Positions 25,753 through 35,162 are shown, counted from the first letter of the stretch. The stretch is DNA of 64,000 nucleotides from Azospirillum sp. 412522 (GCF_019805165.1 NZ_RWIJ01000028.1:18300-82299); one strand, 5' to 3'. Numbers and translations are program-made. Notes: generated by a model not told the origin, from the sequence alone.

Positions 25753-27750
25753 ATGCTTGAGACACTGACGACCTTCCTCTTCGGGCGCCTCAGCCTGGAG
25801 TCCTTCCCCTATCACGAGCCGATCGTCGTCGCGACCTTCTTCGCGGTGCTGCTCGGCGGCATCGCGCTGGTCGCCGCCCTCAGCTATTTCAAGCTGTGGG
25901 GCTATCTGTGGACGGAGTGGTTCACCACCGTCGACCACAAGCGCATCGGCATCATGTACATGATCCTGGGCCTGATCATGCTGCTGCGCGGCTTCGCCGA
26001 CGCCATCATGATGCGCGCCCAGCAGGCCATCGCCTTCAACGGCAGCGAGGGCTATCTCAACTCGCACCACTTCGATCAGGTCTTCACCGCCCACGGCGTG
26101 ATCATGATCTTCTTCGTCGCGATGCCGTTCGTGACGGGGCTGATGAACTATGTCGTGCCGCTGCAGATCGGCGCGCGCGACGTGTCCTTCCCGTTCCTGA
26201 ACAATTTCAGCTTCTGGATGACCGTCGGCGGCGCCGTGCTGATCATGGCCTCGCTGTTCATCGGCGAGTTCGCCCGCACCGGCTGGCTGGCCTATCCGCC
26301 CTTGTCGGGGCTGGAGGCCAGCCCGGACGTCGGCGTCGATTACTATATCTGGGCCTTGCAGGTGGCCGGCGTCGGAACGACGCTGTCGGGCATCAACCTG
26401 ATCTGCACGATCATCAAGATGCGCGCGCCGGGCATGACCATGATGAAGATGCCGGTCTTCACCTGGACCTCGCTCTGCACCAACGTCCTGATCGTCGCCT
26501 CCTTCCCGATCCTGACCGCCGTGCTGGTTTTGCTGTCGCTGGACCGCTATGTCGGCACGCACTTCTTCACGAGCGACATGGGCGGCAACCCCATGATGTA
26601 CGTGAACCTGATCTGGATCTGGGGCCATCCGGAAGTCTACATCCTGATCCTGCCGTGCTTCGGCATCTTCTCGGAAGTGACCTCCACCTTCACCGGCAAG
26701 AAGCTGTTCGGCTACACCTCGATGGTCTACGCGACCGTCGTCATCACCATCCTGTCCTACCTGGTGTGGCTGCACCACTTCTTCACCATGGGCTCCGGCG
26801 CCAGCGTGAACTCGTTCTTCGGCATCACGACGATGATCATCTCGATCCCGACGGGTGCGAAGATCTTCAACTGGCTGTTCACCATGTACCGCGGCCGCAT
26901 CCGGTTCGAGCTGCCGATGATGTGGACGATCGCCTTCATGCTGACCTTCGTCATCGGCGGCATGACCGGCGTGCTGCTGGCGGTGCCGCCGGCCGACTTC
27001 GTCCTGCACAACAGCCTGTTCCTGATCGCCCACTTCCACAACGTCATCATCGGCGGCGTGCTGTTCGGCCTGTTCGCCGGCATCTACTACTGGTGGCCGA
27101 AGGCCTTCGGCTTCCGCCTCGACCCGTTCTGGGGCAAGATGTCCTTCTGGTTCTGGGTGATCGGCTTCTACTTCGCCTTCATGCCGCTCTACGTCCTGGG
27201 CCTGATGGGCGTCACCCGCCGCCTGCGCGTGTTCGAGGATCCGTCGCTGCAGATCTGGTTCCAGATCGCCGCCTTCGGCGCCGTCCTGATCGCGCTCGGC
27301 ATCGGGTCCTTCCTGATCCAGATCGCCGTCAGCATCCTGAAGCGCAAGCAGTTGGTCGACGTCAGCGGCGACCCGTGGCACGGCCGCACCCTGGAATGGG
27401 CGACCTCCTCGCCGCCGCCGGGCTACAACTTCGCCTTCACCCCGGTCATCCACGACAACGATGCCTGGTGGGACATGAAGAAGCGCGGCTATGCCCGTCC
27501 GCTGGAAGGCTTCCGTCCCATCCACATGCCGAGCAACACCGGCGCCGGCATCATCCTGGCCGGCATCAGCACGGCGCTCGGCTTCGCGATGATCTGGCAC
27601 ATCTGGTGGCTGGCGGCGGTGAGCTTCATCGGCCTGCTGGTGGTCGCCATCGGCCATACCTTCAACTACAACCGCGACTTCCACATCCCGGTGGATGAGG
27701 TGGTGCGGACCGAGAACGAGCGGACCCGTCTGCTCTCCGGACAGGTGTAA
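25753..27750 (+). CDS. cyoB: Cytochrome bo3 ubiquinol oxidase subunit I
   Basis: Catalytic subunit of the proton-pumping quinol oxidase, 665 residues and about 15 helices. It carries the CuB/cross-linked segment WGHPEVYILILPCFG, the HH pair in VWLHHFFTMG, and heme-ligand histidines in AHFHNVIIGG and the N-terminal FTAHGVIM. The TTVDHKRIG start of the core is present. It reduces O2 to water with heme b and heme o3/CuB. It starts 14 bp after cyoA. Confidence 0.98.
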   Translation: MLETLTTFLFGRLSLESFPYHEPIVVATFFAVLLGGIALVAALSYFKLWGYLWTEWFTTVDHKRIGIMYMILGLIMLLRGFADAIMMRAQQAIAFNGSEGYLNSHHFDQVFTAHGVIMIFFVAMPFVTGLMNYVVPLQIGARDVSFPFLNNFSFWMTVGGAVLIMASLFIGEFARTGWLAYPPLSGLEASPDVGVDYYIWALQVAGVGTTLSGINLICTIIKMRAPGMTMMKMPVFTWTSLCTNVLIVASFPILTAVLVLLSLDRYVGTHFFTSDMGGNPMMYVNLIWIWGHPEVYILILPCFGIFSEVTSTFTGKKLFGYTSMVYATVVITILSYLVWLHHFFTMGSGASVNSFFGITTMIISIPTGAKIFNWLFTMYRGRIRFELPMMWTIAFMLTFVIGGMTGVLLAVPPADFVLHNSLFLIAHFHNVIIGGVLFGLFAGIYYWWPKAFGFRLDPFWGKMSFWFWVIGFYFAFMPLYVLGLMGVTRRLRVFEDPSLQIWFQIAAFGAVLIALGIGSFLIQIAVSILKRKQLVDVSGDPWHGRTLEWATSSPPPGYNFAFTPVIHDNDAWWDMKKRGYARPLEGFRPIHMPSNTGAGIILAGISTALGFAMIWHIWWLAAVSFIGLLVVAIGHTFNYNRDFHIPVDEVVRTENERTRLLSGQV

Positions 27751-27753
27751 AGC

Positions 27754-28413
27754 ATGACGACGACCGTTGAGGCCATGCACGGCAGCCACGCAGGGCACGA
27801 CACCCCGCGCGGCGCCACCCCGCCCGTCTTCTATGTCAGGGACGAGCACGCCCACGAAGCCGCCAGCACCGCGCTGGGCTTCTGGATCTACCTGATGAGC
27901 GACTGCCTCATCTTCGCGGTGCTGTTCGCGACCTACGGCGTGCTGGGCGCCAGCTACGCCGGCGGCCCGACGGCGAAGGAGCTGTTCGACCTGCCGCTGG
28001 TGGCGCTGAACACCTCCATGCTGCTGCTGTCCTCCATCACCTACGGCTTCGCCATGCTGGCGATGGAGAAGGGCCGCACCGCCCAGACCCAGGGCTGGCT
28101 GGCGATCACGCTGCTGTTCGGCCTCGCCTTCCTCGGCATCGAGCTGTACGAGTTCGCCCACCTGATCCACGAGGGCGCCGGCCCGTGGCGCAGCGCCTTC
28201 CTGTCGGCCTTCTTCACGCTGGTCGGCACCCACGGTCTGCACGTCACCTTCGGCAGCGTGTGGCTGGTGACGCTGATGGTCCAGGTCGCCCGCCGCGGCC
28301 TGATCCCGGCCAACCGCCGGCGCCTGATGTGCCTCAGCATGTTCTGGCACTTCCTGGACGTCATCTGGATCGGCGTCTTCACCTACGTCTATCTGATGGG
28401 AGCGCTGCGATGA
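27754..28413 (+). CDS. cyoC: Cytochrome bo3 ubiquinol oxidase subunit III
   Basis: A 219-residue, five-helix subunit III of the heme-copper quinol oxidase, with a His-rich soluble N-terminus and a GFWIYLMSDCLIFAVLFATY first helix. The family segment TLVGTHGLHVTFGSVWL is present. It begins 3 bp after cyoB, and its stop overlaps the cyoD start (ATGA). Confidence 0.96.
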   Translation: MTTTVEAMHGSHAGHDTPRGATPPVFYVRDEHAHEAASTALGFWIYLMSDCLIFAVLFATYGVLGASYAGGPTAKELFDLPLVALNTSMLLLSSITYGFAMLAMEKGRTAQTQGWLAITLLFGLAFLGIELYEFAHLIHEGAGPWRSAFLSAFFTLVGTHGLHVTFGSVWLVTLMVQVARRGLIPANRRRLMCLSMFWHFLDVIWIGVFTYVYLMGALR

Positions 28414-28811
28414 GCACCCACGCGCACGGCGACCACCACGCCGATCACGGTCATGGTCATGACGACCATGGCCACCCGGCGGGCGCCCATGGCACCTTCG
28501 GCAGCTATATGATCGGCTTCGTCCTGTCGGTGATCCTGACGGTCATTCCGTTCTGGCTGGTGATGAACGGCACGCTGGACAACACGACCACCACGGTCGT
28601 CATCCTGGCGCTGGCCGTGGTCCAGATCATCGTCCACATGGTCTATTTCCTGCACATGAACGGCCGCGCCGAAGGCGGCTGGTCGATGCTGGCGATGATC
28701 TTCACGATCATCGTCGTGGTCATCATGTTCTCGGGTTCGCTGTGGGTGATGTACCACATGAACTACAACATGATGCCGGGCATGAACCACGACATGAGCA
28801 AGATGCCGTGA
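28410..28811 (+). CDS. cyoD: Cytochrome bo3 ubiquinol oxidase subunit IV
   Basis: A 133-residue subunit IV with three helices. It begins with an unusually long His/Asp/Gly-rich stretch (about 25 residues with 10 His) that could bind metal, and ends in a Met/His-rich tail (NMMPGMNHDMSKMP). The family core VVQIIVHMVYFLHM is clear. It overlaps cyoC by four bases, and its own stop overlaps the GTG start of the SURF1 gene. Confidence 0.93.
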   Translation: MSTHAHGDHHADHGHGHDDHGHPAGAHGTFGSYMIGFVLSVILTVIPFWLVMNGTLDNTTTTVVILALAVVQIIVHMVYFLHMNGRAEGGWSMLAMIFTIIVVVIMFSGSLWVMYHMNYNMMPGMNHDMSKMP

Positions 28812-29590
28812 CCGGGCAGCCGTCCGCGCCCATCGCGGGCGGCACGTCGAAGAGGGCCCGCCCGGTCTGGGCGCTGGCCCTCTTCGGCCTTCTGGCGCTG
28901 GCCGGCATCGCCGGCCTGACCGCGCTCGGCATCTGGCAGCTCGAACGCCGGGTGTGGAAGCTCGACCTGATCGAGCGGGTGGACGCCCGCATCCACGCCT
29001 CCGCGGTGCCCGCTCCGGGTCCGGAAGCTTGGCCGTCGGTCACCGCCGCCTCGGACGAATACCGGCGGGTCAGCGTCACCGGCCGCCTCCTGAACGACCG
29101 CGAAACGCTGGTGCAGGCGGTCAGCGACCTGGGCGGCGGGTTCTGGGTGATGACGCCGCTGGTCACCGACCGCGGCTTCACCGTCCTGGTCAACCGCGGC
29201 TTCGTCCCGCCGGAGAAGCGCGATCCCGCGAGCCGCGCCGAGGGGCAGCCGCAAGGGCAGCAGGCGGGCGAGGTCACCGTCGCCGGCCTTCTGCGCATCA
29301 CCGAGCCGAAGGGCGGGTTCCTGCGCAGCAACGATCCGGCCGCCGGCCGCTGGTATTCCCGCGACGTCTCCGCCATCGGCGCCGCGAACGGGCTGAAGGA
29401 TGTTGCCCCGTATTTCATCGACGCCGACGGCACCCGCAATCCCGGCGGTTGGCCGGTCGGCGGGCTGACGGTGGTCAGCTTCCCCAACAGCCATCTCGGC
29501 TATGCGCTGACCTGGTTCGCGCTCGACCTGATGCTGATCGGCGCAGTCCTCACCGTGATCCGCAGCGAGTTGCGGCGCCGGAGGGCGTGA
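28808..29590 (+). CDS. SURF1-family oxidase assembly protein
   Basis: A 260-residue protein with helices at both ends (ALALFGLLALAGIAGLTALG and the LGYALTWFALDLMLIGAVLT region) and a periplasmic beta domain between, the SURF1/Shy1 layout. The family start GIWQLERRVWKLDLIERVD and the HLGYALTWF end are present. SURF1 proteins help insert heme into heme-copper oxidases. The GTG at 28808 overlaps the cyoD stop (GTGA), so this is translationally coupled and probably serves the bo3 enzyme. cyoE (heme O synthase), usually at this position, is not found in the window. Confidence 0.9.
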   Translation: MTGQPSAPIAGGTSKRARPVWALALFGLLALAGIAGLTALGIWQLERRVWKLDLIERVDARIHASAVPAPGPEAWPSVTAASDEYRRVSVTGRLLNDRETLVQAVSDLGGGFWVMTPLVTDRGFTVLVNRGFVPPEKRDPASRAEGQPQGQQAGEVTVAGLLRITEPKGGFLRSNDPAAGRWYSRDVSAIGAANGLKDVAPYFIDADGTRNPGGWPVGGLTVVSFPNSHLGYALTWFALDLMLIGAVLTVIRSELRRRRA

Positions 29591-29649
29591 ACCGGACGCT
29601 CCGAAAACTCCCCTCCCGCCGGTAACTCTCTATATAAGTCGGTGGGCTG

Positions 29650-30957
29650 ATGAACCGGGTGAGGAACAGGACGTCCTTCGTGCGCGACACCACCGACCGC
29701 AAAAACCTGTTCCTGCTCGTCCAGCTGCGTTGGCTCGCCGTCGTCGGGCAGATCGTGACGATCCTGATCGTCCATCTGCAGATGGGCATCCGGCTGCCGC
29801 TGCTGCCGATGGCCGCGGTGATCTTCGTGCTGATCGCGCTGAACATCGCCAGCCTGATCCAGATCCGCCGCAGCGCCGACGTCTCCAACACCCAGCTTTT
29901 CCTGGAGCTGCTGATCGACGTCTGGGCGTTGACCCTGCAGCTCTATCTCAGCGGCGGCGCGTCCAACCCCTTCATCTCGCTCTATCTTCTTCAGGTGGCG
30001 CTGGGGGCCGTGCTGCTGGAGGCCTGGTCGGCCTGGGCGCTGGTGCTGGTGGCGACCGCCGGCTTCACCTGGCTGATCGGCACCCACCAGCCGCTGCCCC
30101 TGCCCCACGCCCATGAGGGCGAGCTGTTCAGCCTGCACATCCAGGGCATGTTCATCTGCTTCGTGCTGGCGGCGAGCCTGCTGGTCCCCTTCCTCACCCA
30201 GATCAACCGCAACCTGCGCGCCCGCGACGCCTATCTGGCGGAGCTGCGCCAGCGTTCCATGGAGGAGGCGCACATCGTCCGCATGGGGCTGCTGGCGTCG
30301 GGCGCGGCGCACGAGCTGGGAACCCCGCTGGCCACCCTGTCGGTGATCCTCAACGACTGGCGCCGCATGCCGGCGCTGAAGGCCGATCCCGATCTGGCGG
30401 ACGAGATGGCGGAGATGCAGAACCAGATCGACCGCTGCAAGACCATCGTGTCCGGCATCCTGCTGTCGTCGGGCGAGGCGCGCGGCGAAGGCACGGTGCG
30501 CACCACGGTGAAGGGGTTCCTCGACGGGCTGATCGAGGACTGGCTGTCCAGCCGGTCGCCGGGCCGCTTCGACTACGACAACACCGTCGGTCCGCAGGAA
30601 CGGATGATCGCCGACCTCGCCTTGAAACAGGTGCTGTTCAACGTGCTCGACAATGCACTGGAGGCGTCGCCGCACTGGATCGGAGTCGCCGCCTTGCGGC
30701 AGGGCGACAATCTGGTGGTGGCGGTCAACGACCGCGGCCCCGGATTCGACCCCGCCATCCTGGAGGAACTGGGCAAGCCCTACCGGTCCACCAAGGGGCG
30801 CCCGGGCAGCGGACTCGGCCTGTTCCTGGTGATGAATGTGCTGCGCAAGCTGGGCGGCACGGTTTCGGCCAAGAACCGGACCGGCGGCGGCGCCACCGTG
30901 ACGCTGACTTTGCCGCTGTCCGCCCTGTCGCCGGGAGGTTCCGATGGAGACGACTGA
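29650..30957 (+). CDS. regB: Redox sensor histidine kinase RegB/PrrB
   Basis: A 435-residue membrane kinase with six helices. The quinone-site heptad appears as GGASNPF. The H-box is SGAAHELGTPLAT (His221), and the redox-active cysteine is in QIDRCKTIV (Cys263, equivalent to Cys265 of R. capsulatus RegB). An ATPase domain with NVLDNALEAS and GSGLGLFLVMNVL follows. It senses the quinone pool and thiol redox state and phosphorylates RegA. It begins 59 bp after the SURF1 gene, and a -10-like TATAAG lies close upstream, so a separate promoter is likely. It overlaps regA by 14 bp. Confidence 0.95.
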   Translation: MNRVRNRTSFVRDTTDRKNLFLLVQLRWLAVVGQIVTILIVHLQMGIRLPLLPMAAVIFVLIALNIASLIQIRRSADVSNTQLFLELLIDVWALTLQLYLSGGASNPFISLYLLQVALGAVLLEAWSAWALVLVATAGFTWLIGTHQPLPLPHAHEGELFSLHIQGMFICFVLAASLLVPFLTQINRNLRARDAYLAELRQRSMEEAHIVRMGLLASGAAHELGTPLATLSVILNDWRRMPALKADPDLADEMAEMQNQIDRCKTIVSGILLSSGEARGEGTVRTTVKGFLDGLIEDWLSSRSPGRFDYDNTVGPQERMIADLALKQVLFNVLDNALEASPHWIGVAALRQGDNLVVAVNDRGPGFDPAILEELGKPYRSTKGRPGSGLGLFLVMNVLRKLGGTVSAKNRTGGGATVTLTLPLSALSPGGSDGDD

Positions 30958-31510
30958 GCTGGACACGCCCGACCCGGAGATGGGCGCCCGCACCCTGCTG
31001 ATCGTCGAGGACGACGCGTCCTTCGCCCGTGCGCTGCGCCGCTCCTTCGAGCGCCGCGGCTACGAGGTCCATGTCTGCGCCGGGCTGGAGGAGATGCGGG
31101 AGATCCTGCAGAACGTGGACCCCGACTATGCGGTGATCGACCTGAAGCTCGCCACCGGGTCCGGGCTGGAATGCGTCAAGGAGCTGCACGAGGCCGACGA
31201 GGAGACCCGCATCGTCGTGCTGACCGGGTTCGCCAGCATCGCCACCGCAGTGGAGGCGATCAAGCTCGGCGCCTGCCATTATCTGGCGAAGCCGTCCAAC
31301 ACCGACGACATCGAGGCCGCCTTCGACCGCACCGAGGGCGACACCTCCATCGCGCCGGCCGTCCGCACCACCTCGATCAAGAATCTGGAGTGGGAGCGCA
31401 TCCACGAGACGCTGGTGGAGACCAACTTCAACATCTCGGAGACCGCGCGGCGGCTCGGCATGCACCGCCGCACGCTGGCGCGCAAGCTGGAGAAGAAGCG
31501 GGTGCCTTGA
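30944..31510 (+). CDS. regA: Response regulator RegA/PrrA
   Basis: A 188-residue two-domain regulator. The receiver has Asp66 in YAVIDLKLA and a Fis-type helix-turn-helix at the end (ETARRLGMHRRTLARKLEKK), near-identical to RegA/PrrA/ActR proteins. Phosphorylated RegA controls respiratory oxidases, nitrogen and carbon fixation in alphaproteobacteria. GGGAGG precedes the start, which lies inside the end of regB. A REPIN-like element follows the stop immediately. Confidence 0.96.
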   Translation: METTELDTPDPEMGARTLLIVEDDASFARALRRSFERRGYEVHVCAGLEEMREILQNVDPDYAVIDLKLATGSGLECVKELHEADEETRIVVLTGFASIATAVEAIKLGACHYLAKPSNTDDIEAAFDRTEGDTSIAPAVRTTSIKNLEWERIHETLVETNFNISETARRLGMHRRTLARKLEKKRVP

Positions 31511-31517
31511 CGAAGGG

Positions 31518-31660
31518 CCCTCTCCCGCCCCGGGAGAGGGAGGGGACCCACGAAGTGGGGAGGGTGAGGGGCTATCCGAACATGGATCTGATCCTTGGAT
31601 CACCCCTCACCCTTCCCATGCTTCGCATGGGCCCCTTCCCTCTCCCGTGACGGGAGAGGG
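31518..31660. repeat. REPIN-like paired inverted repeat
   Basis: Two inverted copies of the same unit flank a short centre. Each unit starts with CCCTCTCCCG/CGGGAGAGGG (31518-31540 and 31641-31660), then carries AGGGG, a small CCCA/TGGG hairpin, and AGGGTGAGGGG. The whole can fold as one long hairpin. It fills the space between regA and the convergent thiD and probably also ends both transcripts. Confidence 0.85.
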
Positions 31661-31679
31661 AATTATACGCCCTATCCCT

Positions 31680-32495
31680 TTACGAAAACTCCCGCACCGT
31701 GTGCAGGTGGTTGAGCGGGCCATGGCCATGGCCCAGACCGGGGGCGGTCAGGATCGCCGTCTCGACATAGCGCCGCGCGCGGGCGACCGCGTCGCGGGTG
31801 CCCAAGCCCTGGGCCAGACCGGCGGCGATGGCCGACGACAGGGTGCAGCCGGTGCCGTGGGTGTGGGGGGTGTGGACGCGCTTGCCCTCGAACACCGTCT
31901 CGCCCTCTTCCGTCAGAAGCAGGTCGTAGAGGGTGTCGTCCTCCAGATGGCCGCCCTTCAGCAGCACCGATTTCGGGCCGAAGCTCAAAATCAGCTCGGC
32001 GGCGCGGCGCATGTCGTCGAGGTCGCGGATCGGCAGGTCGGTCAGCGCCTCGGCTTCCGGCAGGTTGGGCGTCACCACCTCGGCCAGCGGCAGCAGGCGC
32101 TTTCGCAGGGTCAGCACCGCGTCGGGGTCGAGCAGATGGTGGCCGCTCTTGGCGATCATCACAGGGTCGAGGACCAGCGGCACGTTGACCGCGCGTTCCT
32201 CGTACTCCGCCGCCACCGCCTCGATGACGGGGGCGTTGGCGAGCATGCCGATCTTCACCGCGTCGGCGCCGATATCCTCCAGCACCAGCTTCATCTGCAG
32301 GGCGACGAAGGCCGGGTCGACCGGGACCACGCCATAGACGCCGGTGGTGTTCTGCGCCGTCAGAGCGGCGATGGCGGTCATGGCATAGGCGCCGAGCGCG
32401 CTGACCGCCTTGATGTCGGCCTGGATACCGGCACCGCCGCCGGAATCGGACCCGGCGACAATCAGGACGCGGCCTTTGACCGTGCTGCCGCTCAT
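31680..32495 (-). CDS. thiD: Hydroxymethylpyrimidine/phosphomethylpyrimidine kinase
   Basis: A 271-residue ribokinase-fold enzyme making HMP-pyrophosphate for thiamine synthesis. It shows the N-terminal SDSGGGAGIQADIKAVSALG and the anion-hole segment HTHGTGCTLSSAIAAGLAQG. It overlaps the glmM stop by four bases, so the two are co-translated. No thiamine riboswitch is evident near it. Confidence 0.96.
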   Translation of the reverse strand: MSGSTVKGRVLIVAGSDSGGGAGIQADIKAVSALGAYAMTAIAALTAQNTTGVYGVVPVDPAFVALQMKLVLEDIGADAVKIGMLANAPVIEAVAAEYEERAVNVPLVLDPVMIAKSGHHLLDPDAVLTLRKRLLPLAEVVTPNLPEAEALTDLPIRDLDDMRRAAELILSFGPKSVLLKGGHLEDDTLYDLLLTEEGETVFEGKRVHTPHTHGTGCTLSSAIAAGLAQGLGTRDAVARARRYVETAILTAPGLGHGHGPLNHLHTVREFS

Positions 32496-33865
32496 TGCGC
32501 GGCCTCCAGGCTGCGGGCGGCGCTGGCCTGGATGGTGCCGGCGATGTCGGCGACCACGCTGTCGACCAGCGCCGCGTCGTCGCCCTCCGCCATCACGCGG
32601 ATGAGCGGTTCGGTGCCGGATTTGCGGATCAGCAGGCGGCCGCTCGCCGCCAGACGCGCCTCGCCGTCCCTGATCGCCTGCTGGACGACGGCATCCTCCA
32701 GCGGCTTGGTCCCGGCGTTGAAGCGGACGTTGGTCAGCTTCTGCGGCACCGGATCGAACACGCGGCAGACCTCGCTGGCCGACCGGCCCTCGGCCTGGAT
32801 CAGCACCGCCAGCACCTGCAAGGCCGCGATCAGCCCGTCGCCGGTGGTGGAATAATCGGACAGCACGACATGGCCCGACTGCTCGCCGCCGACATTGTAG
32901 CCGCGCTCGCGCATCATCTCGACGACATAGCGGTCACCAACCGGGGTACGGGCCAGATGCAGGCCGAGGCCGCCGAGATGGCGCTCCATGCCCAGGTTGG
33001 ACATCACGGTGGCGACGACACCGCCGCCGCGGAGCGTCTGCGACCGCGCCCAGGAGGTGGCGATCAGGGTCATCAGCTGGTCGCCGTCGATCGGCCGGCC
33101 GGCCTCGTCCACCATGATCAGGCGGTCGGCGTCGCCGTCGAGCGCGACGCCGAGATGGGCGCCATGGGCGACCACCTGCTCCTGCAGGGTCTGGGTGGCG
33201 GTGGCGCCGCAGCCCTTGTTGATGTTGGTGCCGTCCGGGGTGACGCCGACCGGGACCACGTCGGCCCCCAGCTCGTACAGCACCTTGGGCGCGACCTTGT
33301 AGGCGGCGCCATTGGCGCAGTCGACGACGATCTTCAGCCCGTCCAGCCGCAGGCCGCGCGGAAAGGTGTTCTTCACATATTCGATGTAGCGGCCGGTGGC
33401 GTCCTCCATCCGGCTGGCGCGGCCGAGATCGGCCGGGCGGGCGAGGTCGGGGGCGAAGGGCAGAGCCATGCGCGCCTCGATGGCGGCCTCGACCTCATCC
33501 GACAGCTTGTAGCCGTCGGGGCCGAACAGCTTGATGCCGTTGTCCTGATAGGGGTTGTGCGACGCGGAGATCACCACGCCCATGTCGGCGCGGAGCGAGC
33601 GGGTCAGCATGGCGACCGCCGGGGTCGGCAGCGGCCCGACCAGCACAACGTCCATCCCCATGGAGATGAAGCCGGCGGTCAGCGCCGGTTCCAGCAGATA
33701 GCCGGACAGCCGGGTGTCCTTGCCGATCACCACCCGGTGGCGGTGGTCGCCGCGGCGGAACTGCAACGCGGTCGCCATCGCCACGCGCAAAGCCGTTTCG
33801 GCGGTCATCGGGTCGATGTTGGCGGTGCCACGGATGCCGTCGGTGCCGAACAGGTGTCGCGTCAT
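32492..33865 (-). CDS. glmM: Phosphoglucosamine mutase
   Basis: A 457-residue enzyme converting glucosamine-6-phosphate to glucosamine-1-phosphate for cell-wall and lipopolysaccharide precursors. The phosphoserine loop VISASHNPYQDNGIKLFGPD, the metal loop DGDADRLIMVDE and the sugar loop GEQSGHVV are all present. folP lies 142 bp upstream on the same strand, the common folP-glmM order. The thiD gene is attached downstream. Confidence 0.97.
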   Translation of the reverse strand: MTRHLFGTDGIRGTANIDPMTAETALRVAMATALQFRRGDHRHRVVIGKDTRLSGYLLEPALTAGFISMGMDVVLVGPLPTPAVAMLTRSLRADMGVVISASHNPYQDNGIKLFGPDGYKLSDEVEAAIEARMALPFAPDLARPADLGRASRMEDATGRYIEYVKNTFPRGLRLDGLKIVVDCANGAAYKVAPKVLYELGADVVPVGVTPDGTNINKGCGATATQTLQEQVVAHGAHLGVALDGDADRLIMVDEAGRPIDGDQLMTLIATSWARSQTLRGGGVVATVMSNLGMERHLGGLGLHLARTPVGDRYVVEMMRERGYNVGGEQSGHVVLSDYSTTGDGLIAALQVLAVLIQAEGRSASEVCRVFDPVPQKLTNVRFNAGTKPLEDAVVQQAIRDGEARLAASGRLLIRKSGTEPLIRVMAEGDDAALVDSVVADIAGTIQASAARSLEAAQ

Positions 33866-34007
33866 GAGAACCTCGTGCAGGAACCGTATCCAAGCCCGGA
33901 TGTCGGACCGGACGCCGGAAATAACAAGCTAAGGATGTTTCTTCGCGCGGCAGCCCGGCCGGGTCAAGTCCCCATCGGCGGCTGCGCGAAAGGGTTACAG
34001 ACGCAGG

Positions 34008-35162
34008 TTACAGGGGATGCAGCGCCTCCCACAGGGCGCGGGCCTGCGCCGTTTCGGCGACATCGTGGACGCGGAGGATCTGGGCGCCTTGGTTCAGCGT
34101 CTCCAGCCCGGCGGCGAGCGAGCCGGCCAGCCGCTCCTTCGGCGGCTCCTCGCGCGACAGCCGGCCGATAAAGCCCTTGCGCGACAGGCCGATCAGCACC
34201 GTGCAGCCAAGGGCGTGGTACAGCGCGGTGTGGCGCAGGATCTCCAGATTGTGCTCCGTCCTCTTGCCGAAGCCGATGCCGGGATCGACGGCAATGCGCT
34301 CCGGGGCCAAGCCCGCCGCGACGCAGCGGGCGACCCGCTCCTCCAGCCAGTCGAAGACGTCCAGCGCGGCGTCGCGGTAGGACGGGTTGGCCTGCATGGT
34401 GCCGGGATCGCCCTGCATGTGCATGACCACCACCGGCGTCGCGGTGCGCGCCACCACCGGCAGCGCGTCCGGATCGGACAGGCCGGCGATGTCGTTGACG
34501 ATGCGGGCGCCGGCCGCAGCGGCGGACGCCATCACCAGGGCATGGCGGGTGTCGACCGAGACGGCGGCACCCTTGCCGGCGAAATGGCGGATGACCGGCA
34601 GGACGCGCCGCTCCTCCTCCTCCGGCGGGACGGGATCGGCGCCGGGACGGGTGGACTCGCCGCCTATGTCGAGGATGTCGGCGCCGGCCGCCAGCATCGC
34701 CTCGCCATGGGCGATGGCGGCGGTGGGGTCGAGGAAATCGCCGCCGTCGGAGAAGCTGTCGGGCGTGACGTTGACGATGCCCATGATCAGCGGCCGGTCG
34801 AGGGACAGCCCGGCGAAGGGCGCGCGGGCGCGGGTCAGCGCGCCGAGCTGGCGGTCCAGCGCCTCCGCCACCGCGCGCGAGCGTTCCCAGCCCCAGGCCA
34901 GGATTTCCGACAGCGGCGCGAAGGCGCGGTCGATGCGCGAACCGGCATCGCGCACGATCAGCTCGGCGGTGGAGAAGGCAAAGCGCCCACCGGCCAGCGG
35001 CACCGCCGCCCCCTTGGCCCAGGCGGCGATCGGCATCATCCCGACCGGACGGAGATAGACCCGCACGCCCCCCTCCCCCGCCCAGGGACAGAAGCCGGCC
35101 AGCGACCCGGCGGCCGATTTGGGCGCAGCTTTGGCGGCAGGCTTGGCGGAGAGCGGCGGCAT
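34008..35162 (-). CDS. folP: Dihydropteroate synthase with N-terminal extension
   Basis: Makes dihydropteroate from p-aminobenzoate and the pterin pyrophosphate in folate synthesis. The catalytic barrel starts near residue 105 and has all signatures: IMGIVNVTPDSFSDGGDFL, DIGGESTRPGAD, VNDIAGLSD, VVMHMQGDPGTMQ, DPGIGFGKRTEHN and LIGLSRKGFIG. The first 100 residues are extra compared with the usual 280-residue enzyme. They include a YLRPVGMMP segment and a helical stretch. Such extensions exist in some alphaproteobacteria and their role is not known to me. The start at 35162 follows AAGGGGATTCCCG. Confidence 0.95.
   Translation of the reverse strand: MPPLSAKPAAKAAPKSAAGSLAGFCPWAGEGGVRVYLRPVGMMPIAAWAKGAAVPLAGGRFAFSTAELIVRDAGSRIDRAFAPLSEILAWGWERSRAVAEALDRQLGALTRARAPFAGLSLDRPLIMGIVNVTPDSFSDGGDFLDPTAAIAHGEAMLAAGADILDIGGESTRPGADPVPPEEEERRVLPVIRHFAGKGAAVSVDTRHALVMASAAAAGARIVNDIAGLSDPDALPVVARTATPVVVMHMQGDPGTMQANPSYRDAALDVFDWLEERVARCVAAGLAPERIAVDPGIGFGKRTEHNLEILRHTALYHALGCTVLIGLSRKGFIGRLSREEPPKERLAGSLAAGLETLNQGAQILRVHDVAETAQARALWEALHPL

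Noticed and set aside
25381..28350. A 989-codon minus-strand frame
   Set aside because: It is antisense to cyoA-cyoC, with a charged low-complexity translation.
32400..32600. Possible thiamine riboswitch near thiD
   Set aside because: The thiD start lies inside glmM and no thi-box sequence elements are visible.
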